DNA of 13,956 nt from Phoronis ovalis (GCA_028565635.1 JAOXYB010035140.1:1-13956); one strand, 5' to 3'. Counted from the stretch's first letter, positions 1-9,226 are shown. The notes: generated from the letters alone by a model not told the origin. Numbers and translations: made by a program.

Positions 1-59
1 AAGGCAACAGAGAAGCTGGTGAAGGAATGCAGGGAATATGGATGAGTGAAGTAACTTAA

Positions 60-431
60 CCAAACTTAACGATGCCGCTGGCGATGGTACTCGGGATCGC
101 ACTGACCCAGGACCTGGAAGCGTCCCGATATTCTAACCCTTGTTTCGCATCGTAAACCAATTCTCCGGTTGATTGTAAAAGGAACCTTTAAAAATGCTTT
201 AGAAGTCGCGGACAGGGAACTTTCGGCGACTTTCTACAGGGCTTTTACACCACGCTTCTTTCCAGTAGCCATTTTCCCACGAGTTGTGATGTTGATCTAG
301 GTCAAATGACGTATATGTCACGTGATTTGTAGCAAAGTCGGATTTTTCACCGGTCTTCAGAAAATGGTGTTTTTTCATTAAAAATCGACGAGAAAAGTGA
401 GAATTTATTTTGTAAATTTATTCCGAAGAAT
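60..431. promoter_or_regulatory. CpG-rich, probably bidirectional promoter
   Basis: About 20 CpG dinucleotides fall in the 300 bases from 61 to 360, while most of the window has only a handful in that length. Within it are a CRE half-site TGACGT (307-312) and the palindrome TCACGTGA (318-325), which contains the E-box CACGTG bound by USF/MITF/TFE-type bHLH-Zip factors. To the right, a + strand ATG at 432 lies in good Kozak context. To the left, a - strand ATG (272-270) also does, in the setting AAAATGGCT, which resembles a YY1 site overlapping a start codon. The two ATGs are 160 bases apart and point away from each other. CpG islands with E-box/CRE sites between divergent starts are typical of housekeeping bidirectional promoters. 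The composition and motifs are seen; promoter activity is inferred. Confidence 0.5.
251..272 (-). CDS. Possible short first coding exon of a divergent gene (partial)
   Basis: On the minus strand an ATG at 272 is followed by GCT ACT GGA AAG AAG CGT G, giving MATGKKR plus one base, then a GTGTAA donor-like sequence at 250-245. A shift of two bases would use GTAAAA instead. Without splicing the frame stops after 12 codons, so it is coding only if it splices to exons left of the window. The Kozak context is good (A at -3, G at +4) and it sits at the edge of the CpG-rich block. I do not recognise the protein. The basic, very short exon gives little to judge, and the ATG could simply lie in a promoter. 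Confidence 0.2.
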
Positions 432-560
432 ATGGCCAAGCAGAATTCACAAAAAAAAGAAAATATCAACATTTTTTGCAAGTTACAGTATGTTAACGGT
501 TCTCGCCACGTTAACCTAAAAGACGGAAAAAGTTTAAGGGTAAACGTTACAATTTTTCAG
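432..560 (+). CDS. Candidate first coding exon, possibly an N-terminus of the DGK gene
   Basis: From the ATG at 432 (A at -3, G at +4) there are 43 codons to CAG at 558-560, followed by a GTACAG donor. The frame would otherwise stop at TGA 594-596. The peptide starts MAKQNSQKKENIN, is lysine-rich and polar for about 12 residues, then has a strand-like stretch (residues 14-43) containing FCKLQYVNGS and LKDGKSLRVNV. I recognise no domain. It lies about 100 bases downstream of the CRE/E-box pair, as a first exon should. The exon ends in phase 0, matching the phase-0 acceptor of the C1 exon at 13642, so it could be the distal first exon of the diacylglycerol kinase gene. It could equally be the first exon of another transcript with later exons I cannot see. 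The ATTTTTCAG before the donor also resembles an acceptor, an ambiguity only RNA data can settle. Confidence 0.4.
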
Positions 561-994
561 GTACAGCATCTTTTTCTCAATACACACCTTATGTGAAATC
601 ACGGAATATCACATCTGAATTATGCATGTACCATATGTTTCTTTGGTTGTACTATTAATATGGACATCCAGACAGTTAAACACTATACTTCTTTTAAGCT
701 GCTTGTACATTATTCGATTAAAATATTTTGGTGGGTAAAACATTTCATGTTGTTTCTTGAAATGAATTCCTACTGTTAATTTTCCCTTGATGACGTTAGA
801 TATATTCTTTTTGAAGTTTGCTGTGTGATTTCTTAATTCTAAAGTACGGTAAATAAACTTTTAATTAAGTCTCATAATAAACAATGGTTTTTATGTAATT
901 CTGTACTAAGAAAGCTAAGTTGTAGTTTGTTGTATCCTAATTCTGTGGTTTAAAATATAAAAAACCTGTGGTTTGTGCCAATGGGTCCATGTCG
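561..994 (+). other. AT-rich non-coding spacer, probably first intron
   Basis: After the proposed donor at 561 the sequence becomes AT-rich with many stops in all frames. I see no exon, RNA gene or clear repeat here up to the transposon insertion. Confidence 0.4.
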
Positions 995-995
995 C

Positions 996-1076
996 TAGTC
1001 CGAAGACCCATTAGTCCGAAGGTTCATTAGTCCGAAGATTCATTGGTCCGAATGTTCATTGGTCCGAAAACCCCAT
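996..1076 (+). repeat. Left terminal array: five 16-17 bp TAGTCCGAA units
   Basis: Units start at 996, 1012, 1028, 1044 and 1060. The first three begin TAGTCCGAAG and the inner two begin TGGTCCGAA. All end in CAT. The invariant core TCCGAA is a candidate transposase-binding site repeated at the element end. Confidence 0.8.
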
Positions 1077-1383
1077 TATAGGGACTGTTGTGGGGCTCTA
1101 ACGAACCTGTAATATTTTGACATATCCCGGAATAAATACTTTAAAAAGGTTCCCGGTGCGCACATTTAACGAGTTTATTGCTACTACTGTTCTATTGCTT
1201 CTATTATTTGTTGCTTCTTTTTAAAGCATAACGAGTCATATACGTGTTATATTGTTTCTGTTTCCTTTTGAGGTCCTGTACGAGTATTCTGAATATCGCG
1301 TATTGTCTTCTTTTAGCTATTTTACAGCGCGACCTGGCGGATTATGTCACGTGCTTCATGTCTATTGCCGATTTTTCCGATAG

Positions 1384-1419
1384 GTTGGAGCCCTGGGGTT
1401 GGAGGCCTGGGGTTGGAGG
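1384..1419 (+). repeat. 14-bp G-rich tandem repeat inside the transposon
   Basis: GTTGGAGCCCTGGG (1384-1397) is followed directly by GTTGGAGGCCTGGG (1398-1411), one mismatch apart, and then a partial third unit GTTGGAGG (1412-1419). It is a small internal minisatellite of the element with no evident function. Confidence 0.7.
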
Positions 1420-1468
1420 ATTTATTGATTATGTTGAGGGTAAGTGAAGTTGCAAGATAGTGTGATCG

Positions 1469-1516
1469 ATGAACTTTCGGACCAATGAACCTTCGGACTA
1501 ATGGGTCTTCGGACTA
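1469..1516 (-). repeat. Right terminal array: three inverted 16-bp units
   Basis: Read on the minus strand from 1516, the three units are TAGTCCGAAGACCCAT, TAGTCCGAAGGTTCAT and TGGTCCGAAAGTTCAT. The first two match the first two units of the left end exactly. The arrays differ in copy number (five against three), so unit number changes without loss of the inverted ends. Confidence 0.8.
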
Positions 1517-2041
1517 TCGAGCTGACCTCTGTGCTAATAACAAGCTATGCCATTTACTGAGAGATTAGAGTAGCCTTTAGCAAGAGCTTACATAATATGT
1601 TTGATATTCTATTTGATGATATAAGATTTTTTGTGAACTATGCAGTCTAATGCATTTATTAAATAAGAATCCCTTGCTGATGGAAATTCTAATAGGTGGC
1701 AGTAGCAGCTGTATAACGATGTATTTCGATGTGAAGAAAAGATGTGCAGAAATCTGGTACACTTCACCATTATAGACATGTTCTTTAATTACAAAACTGG
1801 ATTACAATGTTACTAACAAGAGCGAAACAAATGTTTGTATAACAGTAATGTTAGCTTCTCGTGCTAAAAGAGTGGTCACAAGGAAAGAAATCTGTCAGGA
1901 AAGAATGACATGTGTCAAGAAAATGCGTGTGTCAAATAAGATTTGTTTTTGATTGCTTTTGTGCTGTTCTGTGATTATGCCATATGCAGGGTGTTTATTG
2001 CTTTATAATTATATGTAGGAAAAGTATTTTTATTGAACGCG

Positions 2042-2075
2042 GGGGACTATTAACATCTATTACGGGGACTATTAA
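2042..2075 (+). repeat. 12-bp direct repeat GGGGACTATTAA
   Basis: Two exact copies at 2042-2053 and 2064-2075, with starts 22 bases apart and a 10-base AT-rich spacer. They could be remnants of a short tandem array or a duplicated binding site. Nothing nearby indicates a function. Confidence 0.6.
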
Positions 2076-3196
2076 GTAGTTATAACCTTCCAAACTAAAC
2101 TTGCTCAGAATTGTTTGAAATAATTTCAAGCAATATGTTATTTGTTATTAAGGCTACTTTGTACCTGGCAGGTCACCAATTTCACCTTGTATTCTCCTTT
2201 TTTGAGATCATTAATTATTAAAATCACAAAATGTTTGACGTAAATCATACAACTGTGTCAAGAATATGATGTATTATTATACTGTTTTAAAACGTGCCCC
2301 AAATCACAAAACAAAATATCTTGTGCTTAATTTTTACATTGTCCTCCGTCTCATTTGATCCCTGCTTCATCGCCAAAAACCTCCCAAGTATCATTTCTAG
2401 GAATAACCTGCAGGTTTGTGGATTGCTTTCCATATTTTAATCATTATACGATTAGTGAATCAGTGGATGTACTACAAAATGAAATCGTTCAGTTTCTGGC
2501 ACATTTACTGCACTTATACGAAATGCACTCAACAAATTTAGATGTAATAAGCATTATTCCGAATGAATTGTAGTCATAAAAGAAAATTAAAGGTTGATTT
2601 GTAATTCAAAATCATTATTGTCATTATTGTATGTAATTAAATTAATGTTGTACTAACATTTAATTCTTCTTTTGGAATACTTTTATCCTATTGTTGAATT
2701 AAACATTGTTTCATTAGATAATTACTCTTCATATTATAATTTTACAAGTTACTGGATGACATTTGCTCTATATTTAATTATGATTTTATTACGCCAAAAA
2801 ATTTCACCATCAAGCTTCTGCTAGTTTCTATAGTTTTATGTATGTCTTTATGCTCGTTTCAATTGAGAAATCCACATTTATTGAAACTTTTAGCAACATA
2901 TTGCGAACTCAGAGGAATGTACGCAGTTATGTGTATGGCCATGCACTTGTTTGCAAATAGCTGCAGAGTTAATGATACATCTAGCATCATGTTCAAGCTT
3001 ATATTATAATCAGTCAAAGATCATGACATATCATTATGGCATTTTTTTTTATTACATGTTTTTCAGTACAAAACCATGCTAGTAGATAAACAAAATTATG
3101 TCAATTAGATCACAGATTACAGAATATAAAAATTTATGTGTTTAGTATCTCTCTATTAGGTAGAAGACAGTATTGCTAAGGAACTGTAAAAAGTAA

Positions 3197-3230
3197 AATA
3201 TATATATCGTGTGTGGTGCGTGTGCATGTA
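3197..3230 (+). repeat. Short TA then TG/GC microsatellite
   Basis: An (AT)n run at 3197-3207 passes into an alternating GTGTGTGG-GCGTGTGCATG stretch. It is a purine-pyrimidine alternating simple repeat, common in animal introns. Confidence 0.5.
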
Positions 3231-5575
3231 ATGGATGATAGCCAAATATACTATCAATACTTCCAAATTATGTGACTCGCATTTTGTCTGCCGTTTTACC
3301 GCTTTGTGGCTCATCAGGAAATAGGCAAGATTTCGTCAAAATGCTGGACGTCCTCTAAGATTTTTGTATTGATTTGACCTGTACCTTTGTTTTAATTGCT
3401 GTATTTTTATGGAAGAATACTTATTTTGACTCCTATCATTTGCTCATCAGTGACTGTTGTTTACTACTTGCTAGTGACTGGTCGCTTATTTAAATGGGAC
3501 GGGTCAGAAAAGTTATACCTAGCTGTTCTAAAGTATGTACATCTGTTTGAGGGAGGGGTAAAAAAACATTCACTCTTTCAGGCCGCGATCTATTAAATTG
3601 TGCATGGAACACACATTTTCCCCAAAAGACTCACTATGAAATCATATCTCAATCTAAACAGTATTAAGAGAGAGACTGTTTTTGTAGGTTTTCCAAACCT
3701 ATGAATGCGTTTTACTCCAAAGAATGTAAATGCAGATTAACAAGAATTTGTGTCTATGAAACCAAACATTAAGAAAGTGTACATATTGAATAAATAGTAA
3801 TTAACTTTGAAGAGTGGTATGAAATCCTAAACGAACTTTTCACTTTTTGACATTTTAGAAGTATGATTAGCTACTGTTTTACGTATTCTCTAATCGATAA
3901 TATTATTTCAGTCTGAAATCAAACAATGATTCCATTTCAGTCAAAGTTCACAGTTTGTGTAGTTTTGTTCCAAGAATCATATAGTCATGTGCTATTAATG
4001 TCTTGTTTATCACGATTTTACAACTTGTTTGTAGATCATACCTTGTAGATAAACCATACCCATTAACCTGCCTATATCGTTAATTGCTGAAACCATAATT
4101 CTACTTTTAAACAGTTAAATCAACCTGCATCTCACCTGCTATCTTGAGAACTTGTTGTAGTTTGCAAGTCAATGTGTGTATTTGTTGTTTACAAATGCTT
4201 ACATTGTACTTAATATTGTTTGTTAGTTGGATGATGTACATAGTATTTATACAGACAGTTAGAAATATCAAGAAGACAGCTGAATATGTTTTCTCAAACA
4301 AAAAGTCAAAGCATAGTTAATAAACGAGTGTGTGGTTACATTCTAGTTAATACATATTTATTCATATGGAATGATCATGTATTTCAGTAATTTACTTGCA
4401 GTGTAATTTTTAAAAACATTTTCTGAGGGACCCGTACAAGCTGTGATTAAGTTACAGTCATCGATTCGAGAGTTTATGTACACTACACCCTGAGCTTCAG
4501 AGTCTATAAATCTCCAAACTTTCATATTTTATGGTTATCCATACCTTTCAAATTTTATATCAAATAATTACAGCAGGATAGGAATATGAACAAATTTTAC
4601 TTAAAATGAGATGTAATTTTAAGCATTGTTGTGAATGAAAACATTGTTATTATGTAAATTATGTAATTGATTTCTGGAGGAATTTAATAATAAAAAATTA
4701 TGAAAAAGTGTAGTAAAAAGAAAATTTAACATGGAGGCACATCTGACGATTAGTTACAGCAAGCATTGCTAATTATTTCATTGGTTGTGAGAATTTATGC
4801 TAGTTTTTAGTTAGTCGCTGCGTTTTCAAATTGATTGACGGGCAGGAAAAGTTCGCATTCAGTCAACTTACAAATGGAGCTGCAATAAAATTGGAGAGGT
4901 AGGAAATCTTTAAACGATATAGCAGAAATTTATTGGCTCTGAAACTCAGGGTGGCACAACCCCATGATCTTTCTCGATCCCTTTTTAGAAACTGTTTGAA
5001 TAAAAATATTGTACTTGTTCAGTAATTACATTCATTTATTTTTACAAAGAATGAAAACCAATTAAAAAACTGATATATAATAAGAGAGCCAGATATTATT
5101 AGTTCAAAATAAAAAAATGAAGTGTTGATGTCTATATACTTATATTAGTGTATGTTATTAAATACTGTGTTTATTAATGCAAAAAGTGTACATGGAATTG
5201 TAGGATTTTTGATAAAGTATTCGTGGAAATTTTAGCCTACAGCACTCCAGCCGTAGTAGCATATTTTTAAAGTATTATTATTTTTGGGAAGTGTATTAAT
5301 TTTCAGATAACCAAATTGGTATGTACAACAATGTAAATACTAATTATAACTAGGAAATAAAGGACCCTGCCTTGAATCGGTAATTACAGGTGTAATAACA
5401 GTTCTGGTAAATCTAGAAATTAAAAAGGCAACCATGAAATCAACAGCAGAAAGATTGTATCTCATACGTGAGTTTCATATGATATTGAAGATGAATGAAA
5501 GGTTATCTCGATATTGTCATAGACATAAGAAGATTAAAGTACCCTGAAATTTAGTAGACCTATATATCATCTGTA

Positions 5576-5790
5576 GGTGTTACATCACTACAGATAAATT
5601 TGATACCTGCACGTCATCAGTAGTAATTCTAAAGGCTCATTAAATATCTTTATGACATCACTATAAGCATAGGAAGGAATGACATGTACATATTCCCATA
5701 GTATGGATCACTGACGATAGATTAATTATAAATACCTGCATGTCATTGTACACAATTTAAACTATTTAGCAGCCTCATATGAAACATAAT
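5576..5790 (+). repeat. Diverged tandem duplication, about 130-bp period
   Basis: Segment 5576-5646 and segment 5698-5790 share an ordered series of words. These are ATCACT, AGAT-AATT, ATACCTGC, TGTCAT/CGTCAT, ATTTAA/ATTCTAA and GCCTCAT/GGCTCAT, with small gaps between. The ATACCTGC anchors lie about 129 bases apart. By eye this is an old imperfect duplication; I have not computed a score. Confidence 0.35.
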
Positions 5791-6905
5791 TTATAGAGCA
5801 CATCCATCAAGTGAAAGATGTTTCACTTCAGGTTAATATCCGAATTTTAATCGCGGACTCTGTACGGATATCAATATTTATTTCATTTCTCTTCTTTCAT
5901 AAAGAATATAATGTTGCAGTTTTCTTTGTATTCTTTTAAGTGTGAATGTCATCATGAAGACGGAGGAGAATATTACACAACATTAAAGGTTTTGATTATG
6001 TTGACAGCTTTCCATATCTTATTAAAATATTTATAGTACATTTTTTATATTGAAAACAGGATCTTGTTACAACACTTAAAAAAGTTTTATTGTTGTGAGA
6101 CATGGTCTGATTACTGTCAGCTTACATATTGAAAAGAATTTAAAGTAAACAATTACCCACACCTTGCAATGACCTGATGGGTGTAGGTAGTACTGACACA
6201 TACTGCCACTGGTTACGACATACTGTGGTCATAGGGGAATAGAAATATCGGACAAGATTCAAATCCGTGATAGAGAGACAGAAATAGAAAGAGTGACAGC
6301 TGGAAGCTGACTTGGTAGTTTATTCGAGGATTTTAGTTCTTTGATCAGTGTTAAACATACTCATAAAGGAAACTGATTTCTTCTAGATAGTCCGAATATG
6401 AAATTTTTTGATAAAGCACCGTTTGACACTGTAAGTATTATTTGATAATGGTGTGAAAGTATCTGTTAGAAAGTGATGGTTTGTACATTGTTAAGTTACA
6501 TACATGCTCTTCATTGTTTCGTTAATGTACTACATATTTAGAATTATTCCGCAAGGTGTAGTATCCTTTGTTACAAACCGTGGTCACTATAGATGTATGA
6601 GCAGTGAATATGAACTCTGCACAGAAAGGGTGCTTGGGGTATTTACCTTTATTAGATATTGCATAATCTTCAACAGGATGAATTAGAAAGAGATATATTT
6701 CGATATTTATTAACAAACTTTTTATGACATTTGTAAGTTTGTATGTCTATAAATATCTTAAGCTTTTCCTATTTTTAATTTAATATTTGTTTTGGGTCAT
6801 GTCCATCTGCTGATGTATGGCTTTATTGTCTACAAATGGTTTCTCCAGCTGATGAGGAGGAGACTATTTAATTAACTCTCATATTTTTTCTCTGACATTT
6901 AACAG
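5791..6905 (+). other. AT-rich spacer, no gene seen
   Basis: No coding or RNA feature is supported. The facing 60-64 codon open frames on opposite strands at 6504-6716 are mutual shadows in AT-rich DNA and show no domain. The end of this stretch (6878-6905) is pyrimidine-rich and ends in AACAG, which motivates the weak exon candidate that follows. Confidence 0.45.
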
Positions 6906-7009
6906 ACCAGACATTAATTTATTCTGTTGTACATGTGGTAGAGTGCTGAGCCCTGAGCTATTTCTTTATGTGGATGACCAAGAAGGAACTGTTAGTTTAT
7001 ATTGACTAC
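6906..7009 (+). other. Weak candidate exon after a good acceptor
   Basis: A pyrimidine-rich tract with CATTTAACAG (AG at 6904-6905) is followed by a frame entered in phase 2 that stays open for 34 codons to a TGA at 7007-7009. The residues include FCCTCGRVLSPELFLYVDDQ, with a CxxC pair, and composition unlike the surrounding AT-driven frames. Its phase does not fit either the 432-560 exon (phase 0 out) or the C1 exon (phase 0 in). If real, it would be a terminal exon of another transcript or need an unseen intermediate. An AATAAA occurs at about 7311. I do not recognise the peptide, and it may be chance. Confidence 0.18.
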
Positions 7010-7462
7010 CTTATACAACTTGGGAACCTGGGAAGAAATCTATAAAAATATTTTACACATAAAGTGAGGATCTGCTAATCATAATATTAATGTCATTGAT
7101 TTGTAGCTGAGCTATATAAAGTGGTTGGAAATAGCCTGATTATGATAAGGCTAAGGAGTAACCAAGACAAATCTTTTAAGACCTGCTTGTGATAGATATT
7201 TCTACTCTGAGGATCTGCAGCATACTATAGAGTAAAAAGGTTATGGGATTATTTTTATATAAGTTAATGTCTTTTTCATCCAGCAAGACTTGTAGACATA
7301 TTAATGCATAATAAATTATTATTGTATGGAATTTAACTGAAGGTGGTGTTTACTAAAAATCTAAACCTTGTCAAACATTTGATGAAAGCTTAAACATGTG
7401 GGACTGATTATATGAAGTAGTTCTTATTGGAGATTTTAATACAACTGAGAACATTTTATATC
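7010..7462 (+). other. Possible alternative promoter and 5' leader region
   Basis: This stretch lies between the weak candidate exon and the start codon at 7463. It holds a TATATAAAG (7113-7121) and a TGATAAGG GATA-like site near 7142-7149, otherwise AT-rich DNA. Several ATGs lie between the TATA-like box and 7463, so if this is all leader it would be full of upstream ATGs. A stop (TAG 7418-7420) closes the frame of the 7463 exon. Confidence 0.25.
7113..7121 (+). promoter_or_regulatory. TATA-box-like element
   Basis: TATATAAAG fits the TATA consensus and lies 340 bases upstream of the ATG at 7463. In AT-rich DNA such a match is expected by chance fairly often, so it supports an internal promoter only weakly. 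Confidence 0.2.
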
Positions 7463-7558
7463 ATGATGTCAGACGACAAGAAACCAACGTTTTGGATTGG
7501 AGATTGTTCCAACGCTCCAACAGAGAAGACTGTTCACTGTGCTAATGGTGGGGCTAAG
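7463..7558 (+). CDS. Candidate alternative first coding exon of the DGK gene
   Basis: The first in-frame ATG after the TAG at 7418-7420 is at 7463 (A at -3); a second ATG follows immediately. From there 32 codons run to GCT AAG (7553-7558), where AAG|GTAATT makes a good 5' splice site. Codon use is mixed and GC-richer than the surroundings. The peptide begins MMSDDKKPTFWIGD and ends ANGGAK, with CSNAPTEKTVHC between: short, hydrophilic, two cysteines, no signal peptide or recognised domain. It ends in phase 0, exactly what the C1 exon at 13642 requires, and no other convincing exon lies between. This would give a type II DGK isoform whose C1 domain follows a 32-residue leader directly, with no PH domain. 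Alternatively it is an internal exon using an acceptor such as ATGTCAG at 7466-7472, though the pyrimidine tract there is poor. Confidence 0.5.
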
Positions 7559-8239
7559 GTAATTGTTTCTTTTATAGTTAATTTCAGACTGAACTATTGT
7601 ATATGCCTATAAAAAGGCATTTAAAGTACGTTTTATTAGACTAAAATTGTTGTTTACTGTGAGTTTTATATCTTTAAGACATGCCTGAAAGGTTGGCAAC
7701 TTTTTTATCAGAAGCTTCTTCAGAATTTTTTGACAGTTTTGTATTGCAGTCTAAATAACAACAGGACTTAATTCAGCTATATCAAGATAGATATATACCG
7801 TAGCTACCAAATTAGGCACTGCAATTGGTCTTTTAAGATGCTTAATTTATACTTCTTTAAGTAGACAATTGTTTACTAAAACATAAGGTGAAAATTACCA
7901 TATTCTTTTGGTTAATTTTGGTATTATTCCAGTATAGGGGATGTCTCATATTGGTAAACAATTTTTACAAACAGATAATTTAGTTTTTCTGACCATCAGC
8001 ATTCCAATATATTTTGACAAGAAGTTAAAATAACATGCCAACTCTTGTAAACAGAGCCACCCCTTATTTTGAAAGTATAAAGAAAATATTGAGTTTTGTA
8101 TGACCATTTTAATCTTAAAAAGTAAGTGCCCATGTAAGGGAAATAAGAGGTTTGTAGAATGTTTCAAATATTAACTGCTTCCTTTGGTTGTTGTGGAACC
8201 TATGCTCAAATACTTTTATTTAAGGGTAAATTATCGCCC
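7559..8239 (+). other. Start of the intron preceding the C1 exon, no feature seen
   Basis: AT-rich sequence after the donor at 7559-7560. The 73-codon minus-strand frame at 7946-8167 has no recognisable domain and is taken as chance. Confidence 0.45.
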
Positions 8240-8460
8240 ATGTACACCAGGATTTGAAACCCTTCTTGGCATAGGGTTACTTATAAACCTGGTCCTGGAG
8301 CAAAACGGTTTATAACCCAGCTGCTAAGGCTTAAACAGGTAGAGTTTGTCAAAACTCCGAAGATCAGTAAAAATACTTAAAAAGTGAATTAAGTACACCG
8401 GTGCACCAGGCTTTACATTTGGATCCGTTTTTGGGGAAGGATGGGATTTAACTTGGGTGT
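8240..8460. other. GC-richer patch with an imperfect hairpin
   Basis: This block is visibly less AT-rich than its surroundings. GGGTTACTTATAAACC (8274-8289) pairs with GGTTTATAACCC (8307-8318): a 12-bp stem with a 4-base bulge and a 17-base loop. GTACACC occurs twice (8242-8248, 8393-8399) and the palindrome CACCGGTG lies at 8396-8403. GGATTTGAAACCC (8250-8262) loosely resembles a tRNA B-box, but no matching A-box or cloverleaf was found. It may be the remnant of an old interspersed repeat; the family is unknown. Confidence 0.3.
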
Positions 8461-9045
8461 TTTGTAATGTCAACATGTAATTCTGATGGAAGCAATAAAA
8501 TTCCTGAGATCACTATAGTTAAAATTTGCCATTAAAATAGGTGATTCGTGGATAGGTTTGGCACTAATGTGATTTTCTTGAAATCAGTATGGTCAAGACT
8601 ACACAAAAACATAATTGGTAATGTATGAGAGGGTGTACAGTCACATCATAAAGAGATAATAGTCTGGGGAATGTTGCTGCATTTCATATTTGTATGAAAC
8701 GTTTTTCAGTGGTGTTGGATGGGGAGTCTTATGGTGTATACTTATGCTAATAAGTTGGTTCACACCTTTTTCATGAAATGAAACTAAATAAAAAACATGC
8801 ATTTTAGAATTTTTTATAAATATTCCTCTAGTTAGATCATTTTGTGGTAATGAAATGCAAGTATATAAATACCAGTAATAAAAATATAAAAAATACAGTA
8901 AGAGTTCTGAATTGGTACAGTTCCAGGTGTCACACACACCTGTTACAGATTTAGTTAATTTCATAAAAATTCCTAAATACCCAAATTCATATTCCCCAGC
9001 TTTCAGATTTTCATAGGGTCTAAAAATTTGTTAATCTCACTTTAC
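8461..9045 (+). other. AT-rich intron, no gene seen
   Basis: The longest open frame in the whole window (107 codons, minus strand, 8641-8964) lies here. Its translation is rich in Tyr, Leu, Ile and His from AT-rich codons and shows no domain, repeat or signal, so I do not call it a gene. AGGTGTCACACACACCT (8925-8941) is a short inverted repeat that resembles facing T-box half-sites, probably by chance. Confidence 0.45.
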
Positions 9046-9226
9046 AGAGAACCCTGTTTCTATACAGATTCTAAATGTTTCTGCAGTATTTACCATTATA
9101 TCTACAGATTCAGTTTATACTAAATAAAAGTCACTATGGTAAAAATTCAGTAACTTACTGTAAATTTATAATCTTACTGAATTTTTACCATAGTGACTTT
9201 TATTTAGTATAGAAACAGGGTTCTCT
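9046..9226. repeat. Long interrupted inverted repeat (fold-back)
   Basis: The arm at 9117-9153 and the arm at 9174-9210 are perfect 37-bp reverse complements around a 20-base loop. The right arm then continues (9208-9226) as the exact complement of 9046-9064, beginning AGAGAACCCTGTTTC. The left arm has a 55-base segment that the right arm lacks. That segment lies between two copies of TATAC (9061-9065 and 9116-9120), so the right arm equals the reverse complement of the left arm with a deletion from one TATAC to the other. The perfect identity means the event is recent in evolutionary terms. It could form a strong hairpin in single-stranded DNA or RNA. Confidence 0.8.

Larger units (their letters stand above)
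995..1516. mobile_element. Non-autonomous DNA transposon (MITE-like) with tandem-repeat inverted ends
   Basis: The left end (996-1076) consists of five head-to-tail units, four of 16 bp and one of 17 bp, of consensus TAGTCCGAAGNNTCAT. The right end (1469-1516) consists of three such units in inverted orientation. The outermost 33 bases of both ends are perfect reverse complements. The trinucleotide TCG flanks both sides (992-994 and 1517-1519), with one extra C at 995 on the left, so a 3-4 bp target-site duplication is plausible. The interior (1077-1468) encodes no transposase; its 67-codon open frame at 1244-1447 is not recognisable as protein. The structure is that of a short element mobilised in trans by a related autonomous copy. 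I cannot assign the superfamily from the sequence. The near-identity of the two ends suggests a fairly recent insertion. Confidence 0.75.
1517..5575 (+). other. Long AT-rich intronic or intergenic stretch, no gene seen
   Basis: About 4 kb of AT-rich DNA with frequent stops in every frame. The open frames of 60-72 codons here (around 1577-1762 minus, 2355-2573 plus, 3396-3596 plus, 4107-4301 minus) lack domain signatures and coding-like codon choice, and I treat them as chance. Minor structure: a 12-bp direct repeat GGGGACTATTAA (2042-2053 and 2064-2075) and a short TA/TG microsatellite near 3197-3230. I see no tRNA, no long inverted repeat and no recognisable transposon protein. Confidence 0.5.

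Noticed and set aside
1-155. A short open C-terminus (KATEKLVKECREYG then TGA at 43-45) and a 27-codon ORF from ATG 72 to TAA 153-155
   Set aside because: Both are too short, have no recognisable domain and lie at or in the CpG-rich promoter. The first could be the end of an upstream gene, but the window start gives no support.
1244-1447. 67-codon open frame within the MITE-like element
   Set aside because: It runs through the internal G-rich tandem repeat and has no transposase motif.
2355-2573. 72-codon frame with a CCTGCAG|GTTTGT donor-like site
   Set aside because: No good acceptor before it and no recognisable residues. One donor-like site is expected by chance.
6184-6270. tRNA-like or SINE promoter (AGATTCAAATCC resembling a B-box near 6255)
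   Set aside because: No matching A-box at the right distance and no cloverleaf could be drawn.
8925-8941. AGGTGTCACACACACCT as a paired T-box site
   Set aside because: A single short match in intronic sequence with an overlapping CA run. No supporting context.
8641-8964. 107-codon open frame on the minus strand, the longest in the window
   Set aside because: No domain, no coding-like codon use and AT-driven residue content. It lies inside the inferred DGK intron and is plausibly chance.
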